Assembly: GCA_964235615.1 (NCBI GenBank)
Contig: CAXSEE010000223.1
Coordinates: 1-6,594, forward strand
DNA from: Lichenicoccus sp964235615
GTDB taxonomy: Bacteria > Pseudomonadota > Alphaproteobacteria > Acetobacterales > Acetobacteraceae
Reading direction: 5' to 3'
DNA: 6,594 bases
Shown: in pieces, positions 1 to 5,963 of the stretch
Layout: the number at the start of each line of letters is the position of its first letter
Position numbering within the stretch: the stretch's first letter is position 1
Notes under the pieces: model-generated
Database searches by the model: none
What the model was told of the DNA's origin: nothing
The model's input: only the letters and a program-made list of their open reading frames with translations
Program-made: the position numbers and the translations under genes

Positions 1-29
1 TTTTCATTGATCAGTAATCGCTTGTCACT

Positions 30-49
30 GTTCATTGAACACCTTAGGT
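30..49. promoter_or_regulatory. Two abutting short palindromes upstream of the lipoprotein gene, candidate operator
   Basis: Bases 30-40 read GTTCATTGAAC, a perfect 5-bp inverted repeat around a single T. Bases 41-49 read ACCTTAGGT, a perfect 4-bp inverted repeat around a single T. The core TTCATTGA also occurs at 3-10, giving a direct repeat with a period of 28. A possible -35 box TTGTCA lies at 22-27, and 17 bases further is a poor -10 candidate, TAGGTG (45-50), so the palindromes would sit in the promoter spacer. The repeats are seen directly. The operator role is inference; the downstream TetR-type protein is one possible ligand. Confidence 0.3.
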
Positions 50-140
50 GGTGGTCCAGCCAACCACTCGTTCCCGACCGCGTGCTTCAACCATGCATCG
101 CGGAGAGGAGATCGGGTTGGCTGCCTGATTCACCGGAACC

Positions 141-145
141 AAAGG
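141..145 (+). promoter_or_regulatory. Ribosome binding site of the lipoprotein gene
   Basis: AAAGG lies 7 bases before the ATG at 153. An in-frame TGA at 126-128 rules out any start further upstream, so this site and ATG fix the start of the gene. Confidence 0.55.
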
Positions 146-152
146 CGATTGT

Positions 153-764
153 ATGACAAATAAAATAGCGAACACCCTTGTCCTCGTGGCGATCCCATTG
201 GGACTGGCAGGGTGCGGCGGAACCGGCCGGTTCGTCGATCAGCCCGCACTGAGCGTCAGCGACGCAGCAGTGGGTAGGCAGCAGGCTGTGGCCCAGCTTT
301 TTGACAGCGCGCAACCGTACAAGATCAAGCTCTGCGCCGCAGACCAGTCATCGAAGCAATGCAAGCCGAACCAGGGCTTATCCGCATCTGGCGTCGGCGG
401 CCCGCTTTTGCCGCTCAGCATGAATGTGGCTGCGCTGGACATCAAGTCGGTCAAGCCTGCAGCGGACGGCTTCGCCTTCTCGTCCCAGATCGATGCCACG
501 GTCGACGCGATCCCACCGCTCTGCGGAACGGTCGGCGGCACGATCAAGACGGGGACAAACGACACCGCCTCCGTCCAGCTCAGTAATTTCTACTGTAATT
601 GGGCCGCCATCGGAAATGTTTTGGCAAGCATGAAGCTCTCCATCGACAACATCGACCTGTCCGACAAGACGTTTACCGGGTATTACCGGATCACGTTCTA
701 TGGCACTGGCAACGCTTCCGGGTCGGGCTACTTCAAGGGGGCGATTGCCAATCAGCCCACGTAG
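153..764 (+). CDS. Putative lipoprotein of unknown family
   Basis: This encodes a 203-residue exported protein with a classic lipoprotein signal: a short basic start (K4), a hydrophobic stretch (residues 8-19) and a lipobox LAGC (18-21). Cys21 would be lipidated after cleavage by signal peptidase II. The residues after Cys21 are Gly-Gly, not the inner-membrane retention Asp, so transfer to the outer membrane is plausible. The mature part has four more cysteines (61, 70, 124, 148), which could form two disulfides in the periplasm. The C-terminal third is rich in Gly, Ser, aromatic and beta-branched residues (for example GYYRITFYGTGNASGSGYF), suggesting beta structure. I do not recognise the family and assign no function. 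A TetR-type repressor gene follows after 62 bases with no evident terminator, so the two may be co-transcribed. Confidence 0.8.
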   Translation: MTNKIANTLVLVAIPLGLAGCGGTGRFVDQPALSVSDAAVGRQQAVAQLFDSAQPYKIKLCAADQSSKQCKPNQGLSASGVGGPLLPLSMNVAALDIKSVKPAADGFAFSSQIDATVDAIPPLCGTVGGTIKTGTNDTASVQLSNFYCNWAAIGNVLASMKLSIDNIDLSDKTFTGYYRITFYGTGNASGSGYFKGAIANQPT

Positions 765-815
765 AGCGCGTCTGCTTGGTTTGGGGAGCGGGCAAAGGAG
801 ATCGTGAACACCGGC

Positions 816-822
816 GGGAGGA
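816..822 (+). promoter_or_regulatory. Ribosome binding site that sets the TetR start
   Basis: GGGAGGA ends 4 bases before ATG 827. It supports this start over upstream in-frame codons, which would force the gene to overlap the 3' end of the lipoprotein gene by more than 160 bases and add a sequence with no TetR similarity. Confidence 0.65.
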
Positions 823-826
823 CCTC

Positions 827-1516
827 ATGACGCGCCCCGATCCGACGGCCACGCCCTCGCGATCCTTCGTGGTCTCGCTCGACAACCGGAAGGCGCGCGG
901 CGCCGGGCATGAGCGCCGCCGGGAAATCCTGACCGCCGCGCGCGAACTCTTTCTCGAGCACGGGATCGAGAACGTCACGACACGGCAAATCGCCGCGCAG
1001 GTCGGGATTTCGCAGACGGCGCTCTACGCGCACTTCAAAAAGAAGGACGAGATGCTGGACGCGCTTGTCGACGAGGCGTTCGGCAAACTCGCCGGGTCGC
1101 TTGCGGCGCTGGAGGCCGGTCTGGACGACCCGATGGCATACCTGCGTGCCGCGATCCCGCGCTATATCCGCTTCGGCATCGAGAATCCCGACGAGTATCG
1201 CCTTGCCTTCCGGATGAAGGATGGGCGGCAGAGGCCGGCGGAGGTTCTTGAGGCGAGGCGTCAGGCCCCGGGGTTTGCGGTGTTCGCAACGCTCGAGATC
1301 CATGTGGCCGCTGGCCAGGCCGCAGGTCTGCTGCGGAGTTCAGGTGCATCGTCACGCGCCGTGGCTCAGGCGATCTGGGCCTCCATCCACGGCCTCGTCG
1401 CGCTCCTGCTCGCCTATCGCGACTTCGACTGGGTGCCTCTTGACGAGTTGATCGATGTGCACTCGAACATGCTGATGCACGGCCTGTTCCTGGACCCGCC
1501 CCAGGAGGCGGCGTGA
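827..1516 (+). CDS. TetR/AcrR-family transcriptional regulator with WHG-type C-terminal domain
   Basis: This 229-residue protein has a typical TetR N-terminal DNA-binding domain. Helix 1 is around residues 29-45 (RRREILTAARELFLEHG), and the helix-turn-helix lies at about 51-70 (TTRQIAAQVGISQTALYAHF), followed by the usual KKKDEML. The C-terminal part carries ENPDEYRLAF (119-128) and WASIHGLVALLLAY (184-197). The Trp184, His188 and Gly189 there match the signature of the WHG ligand-binding domain found in many TetR proteins. Such proteins normally act as dimeric repressors that release DNA when a small hydrophobic ligand binds. The N-terminal 25 residues before helix 1 are a disordered-looking basic extension. 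The ligand and targets cannot be read from sequence. The neighbouring lipoprotein gene and the convergent permease gene are candidates, and the palindromes at 30-49 are a possible binding site. Confidence 0.9.
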   Translation: MTRPDPTATPSRSFVVSLDNRKARGAGHERRREILTAARELFLEHGIENVTTRQIAAQVGISQTALYAHFKKKDEMLDALVDEAFGKLAGSLAALEAGLDDPMAYLRAAIPRYIRFGIENPDEYRLAFRMKDGRQRPAEVLEARRQAPGFAVFATLEIHVAAGQAAGLLRSSGASSRAVAQAIWASIHGLVALLLAYRDFDWVPLDELIDVHSNMLMHGLFLDPPQEAA

Positions 1517-1595
1517 TCGCCGGTCAGGGATCTGTGTGAAACATACCATACCGGCCAGGCCGCATCATATCGGCGGCATGGTACTCTGCCTCTCG

Positions 1596-1620
1596 CGGGA
1601 TGCCCGCCCACGGCATCCCG
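1596..1620. repeat. Perfect 9-bp inverted repeat (hairpin) between convergent genes
   Basis: CGGGATGCC (1596-1604) and GGCATCCCG (1612-1620) are exact reverse complements separated by a 7-base loop. The hairpin sits 79 bases after the TetR stop, between two convergent genes. That is where a terminator would be expected, but no T-run follows on either strand, so a simple intrinsic terminator is doubtful. It could also be part of the degraded insertion sequence that follows. Confidence 0.5.
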
Positions 1621-1656
1621 GGCACGATACTGCAGCCCAGCAGGCGCATAAGCGTC

Positions 1657-1794
1657 ATGCCCGGCGCGCACGCTGTGGTCACCTTGGACGGTGCGGGATG
1701 GCATCAACAGGGCAGCCGCCTGAACGTGCCGGACAATATCGGCTTGCTTCTGCTGCCGCCGTACAGCCCCGGGCTGAATCCACAGGAAAACATC
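1657..1794 (+). pseudogene. IS630-family transposase remnant (C-terminal catalytic part)
   Basis: A short reading frame carries a recognisable fragment of an IS630-type DDE transposase. The stretch PGAHAVVTLDGAGWH contains the second catalytic aspartate (codon 1687-1689). It is followed by VPDNIGLLLLPPYSPGLNPQENI, whose glutamate (codon 1786-1788) is the third catalytic residue in the family motif LNPxEx(I/V). The family normally continues with Trp and about 40 further residues. Here the similarity stops after ENI, and the frame runs into the permease gene on the other strand. The N-terminal two thirds, with the helix-turn-helix and the first aspartate, are absent. This is a dead fragment, not a functional element. 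No terminal inverted repeats or TA target duplication could be identified. The rest of 1517-1799 holds only the hairpin. Confidence 0.75.
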
Positions 1795-1799
1795 CAGTG

Positions 1800-3257
1800 T
1801 TACTCCCTCGCACGCAATCTGGAGTGGTGGCGGCCATAGCCGAAATACACCGCGAGGCCGATCGCCAGCCAGACGATCAGCCGCAGCCAGGTCGCCAGCG
1901 GCAGGCTGCCCATCAGCACCACGCAGAACACGATGCCGAGGATCGGCACCCAGGGCACGCCCGGGACACGGAACGGACGCTTCATGCGGCCGTCGGTCCG
2001 CCGCAGCCGGATCACCGCGCCGCAGACGATGATGAAGGCGAACAGCGTGCCGATGCTGACGATCTCGGCGAGGATCGTGATCGGCAGCAGCCCGGCGACG
2101 GCGGCAACGCACGCGCCGATCAGCGCCTGGCTGAGATAGGGGGTTTTCAGGCGCGGATGCAGTTTGGCGAACAGGCCTGGCAGCAGCCCGTCATGGGCCA
2201 TCGTGTAGAAGATGCGCCCCTGCCCATAGAGATAGACCAGTATGACGGTGGTAAGCCCGGTCAGGGCGCCGATCTTGATCAGCATGGAGAACCAGGCGAT
2301 GCCGATCGTGTCGGTGGCCACCGCGATCGGATCGGCGACGTTGAGCTTCGCATAGGGCACGATGCCGGTCAGCACGGCGGCCACTGCCATGTATAGTATC
2401 GTGCAGACCAGCAGCGAGGCGAGGATGCCGACCGGCATGTCCTTCTGCGGGTTCTTCGCTTCCTGGGCTGCGGTGGAGACGGCATCGAAGCCGATATAGG
2501 CGTAGAACACCACGCCGGCGCCGCGCAGGATGCCGCTCCAGCCGAAATGCCCGAACTGGCCGGTGTTGGCTGGGATCAGCGGGAACCAGTTCTTCGTGTG
2601 GACGAAGAACGCGCCGAGTGCGACGAATGCCAGCACCACGCTCAGCTTGACCACGACCATGATGGTGTTGAGCCGTGCCGTCTCTTTTGTTCCTCCGATC
2701 AGCAGCAGGGTGAGCAGGACGACGATCCCCGCTGCCGGCAGGTTGAACAGCGCGTGGGCATGGCTGCCGTCGGCCAGGGTGACCTCGGTTCCGGGCGCCG
2801 AGGCGAGGATCTTCGGGAAGGTGATGCCGAAGCTTTCGAGCAGGCTGACGAAATAGCCGGACCAGCCGACCGCGACGGTGGCCGACCCTGCCGCGTATTC
2901 GAGGATGAGGTCCCAGCCGATCACCCACGCGACCAGCTCGCCGAGGGTGGCGTAGGCATAGGTGTAGGTGCTGCCGCTGACCGGCAGCAGGGCGGCGAGC
3001 TCGGAATAGCAGAGGCCCACGAAGCAGCAGGCGATGCCGCCGAGGATGAACGAGAAGATGATGCCCGGGCCGGCATAACGCGCCGCCGCGGTCCCGGTGA
3101 GCACGAAGATGCCGGCGCCGATGATCGCGCCGATGCCCATGGCGGTGATGCTGACGCGGCCCAGGGTTCGGGAAAGCCCCTGCTTGCCGCCTTCCTCGAC
3201 GATGGTGTCGATACCCTTGCGGGCCGTGAGAGCGTTCTGCACCAATATCGGCTCCAT
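1800..3257 (-). CDS. APC-superfamily amino acid permease, cationic amino acid transporter (CAT/YfnA-like) type
   Basis: This is a 485-residue integral inner-membrane transporter expected to take up amino acids by proton symport or exchange. The N-terminus RTLGRVSITAMGIGAIIGAGIF (30-51) includes the glycine-rich unwound part of TM1 that binds the substrate backbone in APC transporters. YSELAALLPVSGSTYTYAY (84-102) is the conserved TM3 region. GFDAVSTAAQEAKNPQKDMPVGI (256-278) is the diagnostic TM6 to loop segment, and GQGRIFYTMAHDGLLP (345-360) is the TM8 to loop motif. Hydrophobicity suggests about 12 membrane helices. The C-terminal pair (about 435-475), preceded by RPFRVPGVPWVP, matches the extra domain of bacterial CAT proteins. 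An in-frame TGA lies directly before the ATG, so the start is fixed; no good Shine-Dalgarno is visible. Substrate specificity cannot be deduced. The stop codon lies six bases from the end of a transposase fragment. Confidence 0.92.
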   Translation of the reverse strand: MEPILVQNALTARKGIDTIVEEGGKQGLSRTLGRVSITAMGIGAIIGAGIFVLTGTAAARYAGPGIIFSFILGGIACCFVGLCYSELAALLPVSGSTYTYAYATLGELVAWVIGWDLILEYAAGSATVAVGWSGYFVSLLESFGITFPKILASAPGTEVTLADGSHAHALFNLPAAGIVVLLTLLLIGGTKETARLNTIMVVVKLSVVLAFVALGAFFVHTKNWFPLIPANTGQFGHFGWSGILRGAGVVFYAYIGFDAVSTAAQEAKNPQKDMPVGILASLLVCTILYMAVAAVLTGIVPYAKLNVADPIAVATDTIGIAWFSMLIKIGALTGLTTVILVYLYGQGRIFYTMAHDGLLPGLFAKLHPRLKTPYLSQALIGACVAAVAGLLPITILAEIVSIGTLFAFIIVCGAVIRLRRTDGRMKRPFRVPGVPWVPILGIVFCVVLMGSLPLATWLRLIVWLAIGLAVYFGYGRHHSRLRARE

Positions 3258-3270
3258 TCATGACTGCACC

Positions 3271-3276
3271 GAAGGA
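3271..3276 (+). promoter_or_regulatory. Ribosome binding site of guaD
   Basis: GAAGGA lies 6 bases before ATG 3283 and selects it over longer in-frame starts, which would lie inside the oppositely oriented permease gene. Confidence 0.65.
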
Positions 3277-3282
3277 TCATCC

Positions 3283-3765
3283 ATGACCGAAGACGACAGG
3301 AAGTTCATGACCCGCGCCATCGTTTTGTCGGAACGGACCTCACTGGTCGAGAGTGCGGGTGGCGCATTCGGCTGTGTCATCGTGCAGGATGGCGCGATCC
3401 TGGCGGAAGGGGCCAACCGTGTCGTGGCCGAGAATGATCCGACCTGGCACGCGGAGATGGAAGCCATCCGCAACGCCTGCAAGGCGCAGGGAAGCTTCAA
3501 GCTGCGTGACGCGACGCTCTACACCAGTGCCGAACCCTGCCCGATGTGCATGGCCGCGGCCTACTGGGCCGGCATCAAGGCGATCTACTACGCCTCCACC
3601 AACGGCGACGCGCTCGAATACGGCGATTTCGACGACAGCATGATCTACCAGGAGCTGCGCAAGCCGGTGTCGGAGCGTTCCATCCCGACCCTGCAGATCA
3701 TGCGTGCCGAGGCGGTCGAGATCTGGAGGAAGTATCAGGAAAAGTCCGACCGCGTGCCGTATTGA
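3283..3765 (+). CDS. guaD: Guanine deaminase (cytidine deaminase-like fold)
   Basis: This 160-residue cytosolic zinc hydrolase is predicted to convert guanine to xanthine and ammonia in purine salvage or catabolism. The zinc site is complete: His56 and Glu58 in HAEMEAI (the Glu being the proton shuttle), and Cys86 and Cys89 in PCPMC. Features shared with Bacillus-type GuaD, rather than with tRNA adenosine deaminase TadA, are NDPTWHAE (51-58), the segment AYWAGIKAIYYAS (93-105), the FDDS..IYQEL motif (116-125), the KPVSERSIP segment (127-135) and a C-terminal tyrosine (Tyr160). In the known GuaD structure, as I recall it, this tyrosine completes the active site of the partner subunit. Length agrees with the family (about 156-160). 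The gene starts 25 bases from the divergent permease, so its promoter must lie in or near the permease coding region. Its last 31 bases overlap the convergent vapC gene. A related nucleoside deaminase activity remains possible. Confidence 0.88.
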   Translation: MTEDDRKFMTRAIVLSERTSLVESAGGAFGCVIVQDGAILAEGANRVVAENDPTWHAEMEAIRNACKAQGSFKLRDATLYTSAEPCPMCMAAAYWAGIKAIYYASTNGDALEYGDFDDSMIYQELRKPVSERSIPTLQIMRAEAVEIWRKYQEKSDRVPY

Positions 3766-4154
3766 TGGGCGTCGATGCGGCCGCCTGCCTCCGCCGCCTT
3801 CGCGAGCTGCCGGTCGAGCGTGACGAGCTCCGCCTCGAGTTGCCGGGCCAGCCACAGATAGCTCGCGTCATAGACGGTCAGGCCGGTTGCAGCCGCCATC
3901 GCCAGGATTGCGTCATGATCCACCGCCACCTCCTCTATGCCGAGCCGGTCGCGCAGACGGAACGCCGCCGTCAGTGCCGCCTTCTGGTCCGGATGCCGCC
4001 GGCCCTTGACCAGGCATACGGTCGCCAACTCGTAGGCGGGCAGCGATGGCGCCACGAGACGAGCCTCCGCGAGCCGTGCGGCAACGATGTTGGCCTCGAT
4101 CTCGCCAAACAGCAGCGCGGCAAGAGCCGACGCATCGACGACCTTAGTGAGCAT
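3735..4154 (-). CDS. vapC: VapC-type PIN-domain ribonuclease toxin
   Basis: This 139-residue protein has a PIN domain with all four expected acidic residues: Asp7 in VVDASAL, Glu42 in PAYELA, Asp96 in TVYDASYLWLA and Asp114 in VTLDRQL. These coordinate Mg2+/Mn2+ for RNA cleavage; VapC toxins typically cut tRNA or rRNA and stop translation when not bound by antitoxin. Length is normal for the family. The start ATG lies within the end of the antitoxin gene (11-base overlap), with only a weak GGG before it, so translation is probably coupled. The last ten or so residues, after the PIN core, are encoded opposite the end of guaD. With its catalytic set intact, the toxin is probably functional. The RNA target is unknown. 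Confidence 0.9.
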   Translation of the reverse strand: MLTKVVDASALAALLFGEIEANIVAARLAEARLVAPSLPAYELATVCLVKGRRHPDQKAALTAAFRLRDRLGIEEVAVDHDAILAMAAATGLTVYDASYLWLARQLEAELVTLDRQLAKAAEAGGRIDAHQYGTRSDFS

Positions 4155-4380
4155 CCCGGTCGGCGCGGATCAGGTCGGCGGCCTCGGTGGGCGTGTTCAG
4201 GCCGAGCCGGCGAACCTCGGCGAGGATCTCGGATGGCGTGGCGCGATGCTCGTCCTGAACCGCCGCCTCGATGATGGCCAGCAGCTCGCCCTGCAGGGAG
4301 CGATGATGCCTCTCGGCGCGGACACGCAAGCGCTGCACCACCTGATCGGGTGCATTCTTGATGGAGAGATTGACTGACAT
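4144..4380 (-). CDS. vapB: VapB/FitA-type ribbon-helix-helix antitoxin
   Basis: This 78-residue antitoxin has an N-terminal ribbon-helix-helix DNA-binding region (MSVNLSIKNAPDQVVQRLRV and on to about residue 40, ending SLQGELLAIIEAAV). That pattern is typical of FitA-like antitoxins. The acidic and hydrophobic C-terminal half (about 48-72, SEILAEVRRLGL..EAADLI) is the expected toxin-binding tail. The family start is the ATG at 4380. A GTG at 4419 would add 13 residues of unrelated sequence and is less likely. The antitoxin precedes and overlaps the toxin, the standard order. It is expected to bind VapC, block its active site and, with VapC, repress this operon, probably through sequence just upstream such as the repeat at 4380-4400. 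Confidence 0.88.
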   Translation of the reverse strand: MSVNLSIKNAPDQVVQRLRVRAERHHRSLQGELLAIIEAAVQDEHRATPSEILAEVRRLGLNTPTEAADLIRADRDAH

Positions 4381-4400
4381 GGCTCCAGACTGGCTCCAGA
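4380..4400. repeat. Tandem 10-base repeat at the start of the antitoxin gene
   Basis: TGGCTCCAGA occurs at 4380-4389 and again at 4391-4400, with a period of 11, about one helical turn. On the coding (minus) strand each copy reads TCTGGAGCCA and carries a GGAG, placing Shine-Dalgarno-like cores 2 and 13 bases from the vapB ATG. Neither spacing is ideal. The repeat could be an operator half-site pair for the ribbon-helix-helix antitoxin, whose dimers often bind repeats about one turn apart, or a simple duplication. The repeat is seen; its role is inferred. Confidence 0.55.
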
Positions 4401-4443
4401 ATGGATGCGGATGTAACACGGCTTCTTGGCCTGAAGATAGATA

Positions 4444-4833
4444 TCAATGGCCAGGCCGGCCGATCATGCTGCCGATCAGCGAGACGATCTCCTGGCCCCA
4501 GTAGGGCTTGGCGACGAAGCGGACGCCCTCCGCCAGTTCGTGGCCGTCGGGGGCGGCACGACCCGACACCACGACGATGGCGCAGTTCGGAGAGGCTTCG
4601 CGCACGGTGCGCGCCAAAGCAAAGCCGTCCGGACGGCCAGGCATCTGAACATCGGTGAAGACCGCCTGGATGTCGGGACGCGCCTTGAGGGCCGCCAGTG
4701 CTGCGGCGCCGTTCTCGGCCTCGATCACCTCGTAGCCGGCATCCTGGAAATGCTCCGTCGCCAGCATGCGAAGCAGCATCTCGTCGTCTACCACCAGGAT
4801 GACAGGAGGGCGCGGCCCCGAGGCTTGGTTCAT
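4444..4833 (-). CDS. Single-domain response regulator (CheY-like receiver)
   Basis: This 129-residue protein consists only of a receiver domain. It shows the acidic pair Asp16-Asp17 in VILVVDDE, the phosphoacceptor Asp61 in VFTDVQMPG, the switch Ser90 in VVVSGRA, and Lys109 in VAKPY. With no DNA-binding or enzymatic output domain, it would act by protein contact or as a phosphate relay, like CheY, CpdR or DivK. The DVQMPG..DGFALARTVRE pattern is common in alphaproteobacterial stand-alone receivers. The chosen ATG (4833) gives a normal N-terminus. A longer frame would overlap the DUF2891 gene by 133 bases with unrelated residues. The Shine-Dalgarno is weak. It lies 44 bases downstream of the DUF2891 gene on the same strand, so co-transcription is possible. 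No histidine kinase lies in the window, so its partner is unknown. Confidence 0.9.
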   Translation of the reverse strand: MNQASGPRPPVILVVDDEMLLRMLATEHFQDAGYEVIEAENGAAALAALKARPDIQAVFTDVQMPGRPDGFALARTVREASPNCAIVVVSGRAAPDGHELAEGVRFVAKPYWGQEIVSLIGSMIGRPGH

Positions 4834-4877
4834 TAAAACCGAACGCAGCCGCGCGTTACCGGTATTTGCCGGGACGT

Positions 4878-5894
4878 TCACGATTGCGTCGTGATCGCGT
4901 CCAGGGCCAGCACGGCAAAACTGGCCAGCCAATGCTCGCCCATATAATCGCCGCCGACGTGCGGCAACGCCGTTTCCAGATGCGTCGCCGCAGCGGCGTG
5001 CAAGGCCCACGCGCGTTCGCGGTCAGGCGAGGCGTCCGAGAGTTCGGCCGAGGCCAGGCTGGAGAGGCACCAGGCACGGCTCAGGTTGAGGCCGTCCAGA
5101 TGCACGATCTTGCCGTCGCTGCGGTCGCTGACCTCGGCGGGCGCGAACAGGCAGGCGGGCCGACCCTCCGCCAGATCCGGCAGGAAGGCGTGGAACCAGG
5201 CGATGAAGCGGTCATGGGGCAGCAGCCGGCGCATTGCCTCCGCCTCGATCAGGGCGGGAGACAGGAACTCGTCGCCGCCCGGCTCCCATGCCTGGCATGC
5301 GGCGTCTGTTCCATACCAGCGCCAGGCGGCATCCCGCAGCGCCGCCAGCAGCGTGGTGTCGGCATGGACCGTGGCATATTCGCAGGCGAGAGCCAGGGCG
5401 AAGGCGGTGTTGGCGTGGGCGCCGTGCCGCACCGGATAGGCCGAGCGGGCGAGATGGGCCAGCAGTCGTCCGGCGATCAGCGTCGAGAGCGGCTGCATCG
5501 CCCCAGCCCAGCCGGTGGCGGCAGGATGGCGGTTGAGTTCGGCGTCGAGCATCAGCAGCCAGGCCCAGCCGTACGGGCGTTCGAAGCTGCCGGACTGGAC
5601 AGCCAGGAAATAATCGCGCTCGACGGCCAGTGCCGCCTCGGTCAGACGCTCGTCGAACAGGCGCGCGATGCGGGCTGCCTGCGGCAGATCCGCCTCGGTG
5701 CGCAGCAGGTGGGCGAGCATCCAGTAGCCATGCACGCAGGAATGCCAGTCGAAGCTGCCGTGGAACACCGGATGCAGCGCAGATGGGGTTGGCGGCGCAT
5801 CCGGCGGCCCGGACAGGACATGGTCGAGCTTGTGCGGATATTCGCGCGTGACATGGCCGAGAGCGATCTCGGCGAAGCGGCTGGCGTGGATCAT
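4878..5894 (-). CDS. DUF2891 family protein
   Basis: This 338-residue protein of unknown function matches the DUF2891 family by several conserved blocks. They are HPVFHGSFDWHSCVHGYW (41-58), FERPYGWAWLL (104-114), AYPVRHGAHANTAF (152-165), EPGGDEFLSPALIEA (204-218), HLDGLNLSRAWC (265-276) and GDYMGEHWLASFA (315-327). The many conserved His, Trp, Asp and Glu residues and the alternating helical segments suggest an alpha-helical barrel like those of glycan-processing enzymes, but this is my inference. No signal peptide is visible, so it is probably cytosolic. I chose ATG 5894, which gives a start directly before the conserved FAEIALGHVTREYPHKLDHVL region; a TTG at 5969 would add 25 residues. 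No clear Shine-Dalgarno precedes 5894, so the start is less certain than the family call. The response regulator gene follows on the same strand. Confidence 0.88.
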   Translation of the reverse strand: MIHASRFAEIALGHVTREYPHKLDHVLSGPPDAPPTPSALHPVFHGSFDWHSCVHGYWMLAHLLRTEADLPQAARIARLFDERLTEAALAVERDYFLAVQSGSFERPYGWAWLLMLDAELNRHPAATGWAGAMQPLSTLIAGRLLAHLARSAYPVRHGAHANTAFALALACEYATVHADTTLLAALRDAAWRWYGTDAACQAWEPGGDEFLSPALIEAEAMRRLLPHDRFIAWFHAFLPDLAEGRPACLFAPAEVSDRSDGKIVHLDGLNLSRAWCLSSLASAELSDASPDRERAWALHAAAATHLETALPHVGGDYMGEHWLASFAVLALDAITTQS

Positions 5895-5963
5895 GCGGGT
5901 TAGGTAGCGTCGCCGCAGGATTTGTCCAATCCAGGCTAACGGCTGATCGGAAACCGCTTGCCT

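Noticed and set aside
50..110. Minus-strand stretch vaguely like a tRNA 3' half ending in a TGGACCACCACC-like sequence
   Set aside because: No T-loop GTTCGA motif, the anticodon stem is mismatched and no acceptor stem partner is visible.
599..826. N-terminal extension of the TetR frame by 76 residues
   Set aside because: It overlaps the lipoprotein gene in another frame, has no TetR-like sequence, and a good ribosome binding site precedes ATG 827.
1536..2396. Long plus-strand open frame of 286 codons
   Set aside because: It lies mostly antisense to the conserved permease, has a low-complexity His/Gln/Asp/Arg-rich composition typical of antisense GC-rich frames, and has no recognisable domain.
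2191..3261. Second long minus-strand frame within the permease gene
   Set aside because: It is an Arg/His-rich out-of-frame shadow of the permease, whose own frame shows all APC motifs.
4866..5903. Plus-strand open frame of 345 codons opposite the DUF2891 gene
   Set aside because: It is an antisense shadow with Gly/Arg/Gln-rich composition and no motif; the minus-strand frame carries the family's conserved blocks.
5880..5925. Minus-strand TTGGAC with TACCTA 17 bases on, directly before the DUF2891 ATG, as a leaderless promoter
   Set aside because: The -10 match is too poor to list as a feature without a mapped transcription start.
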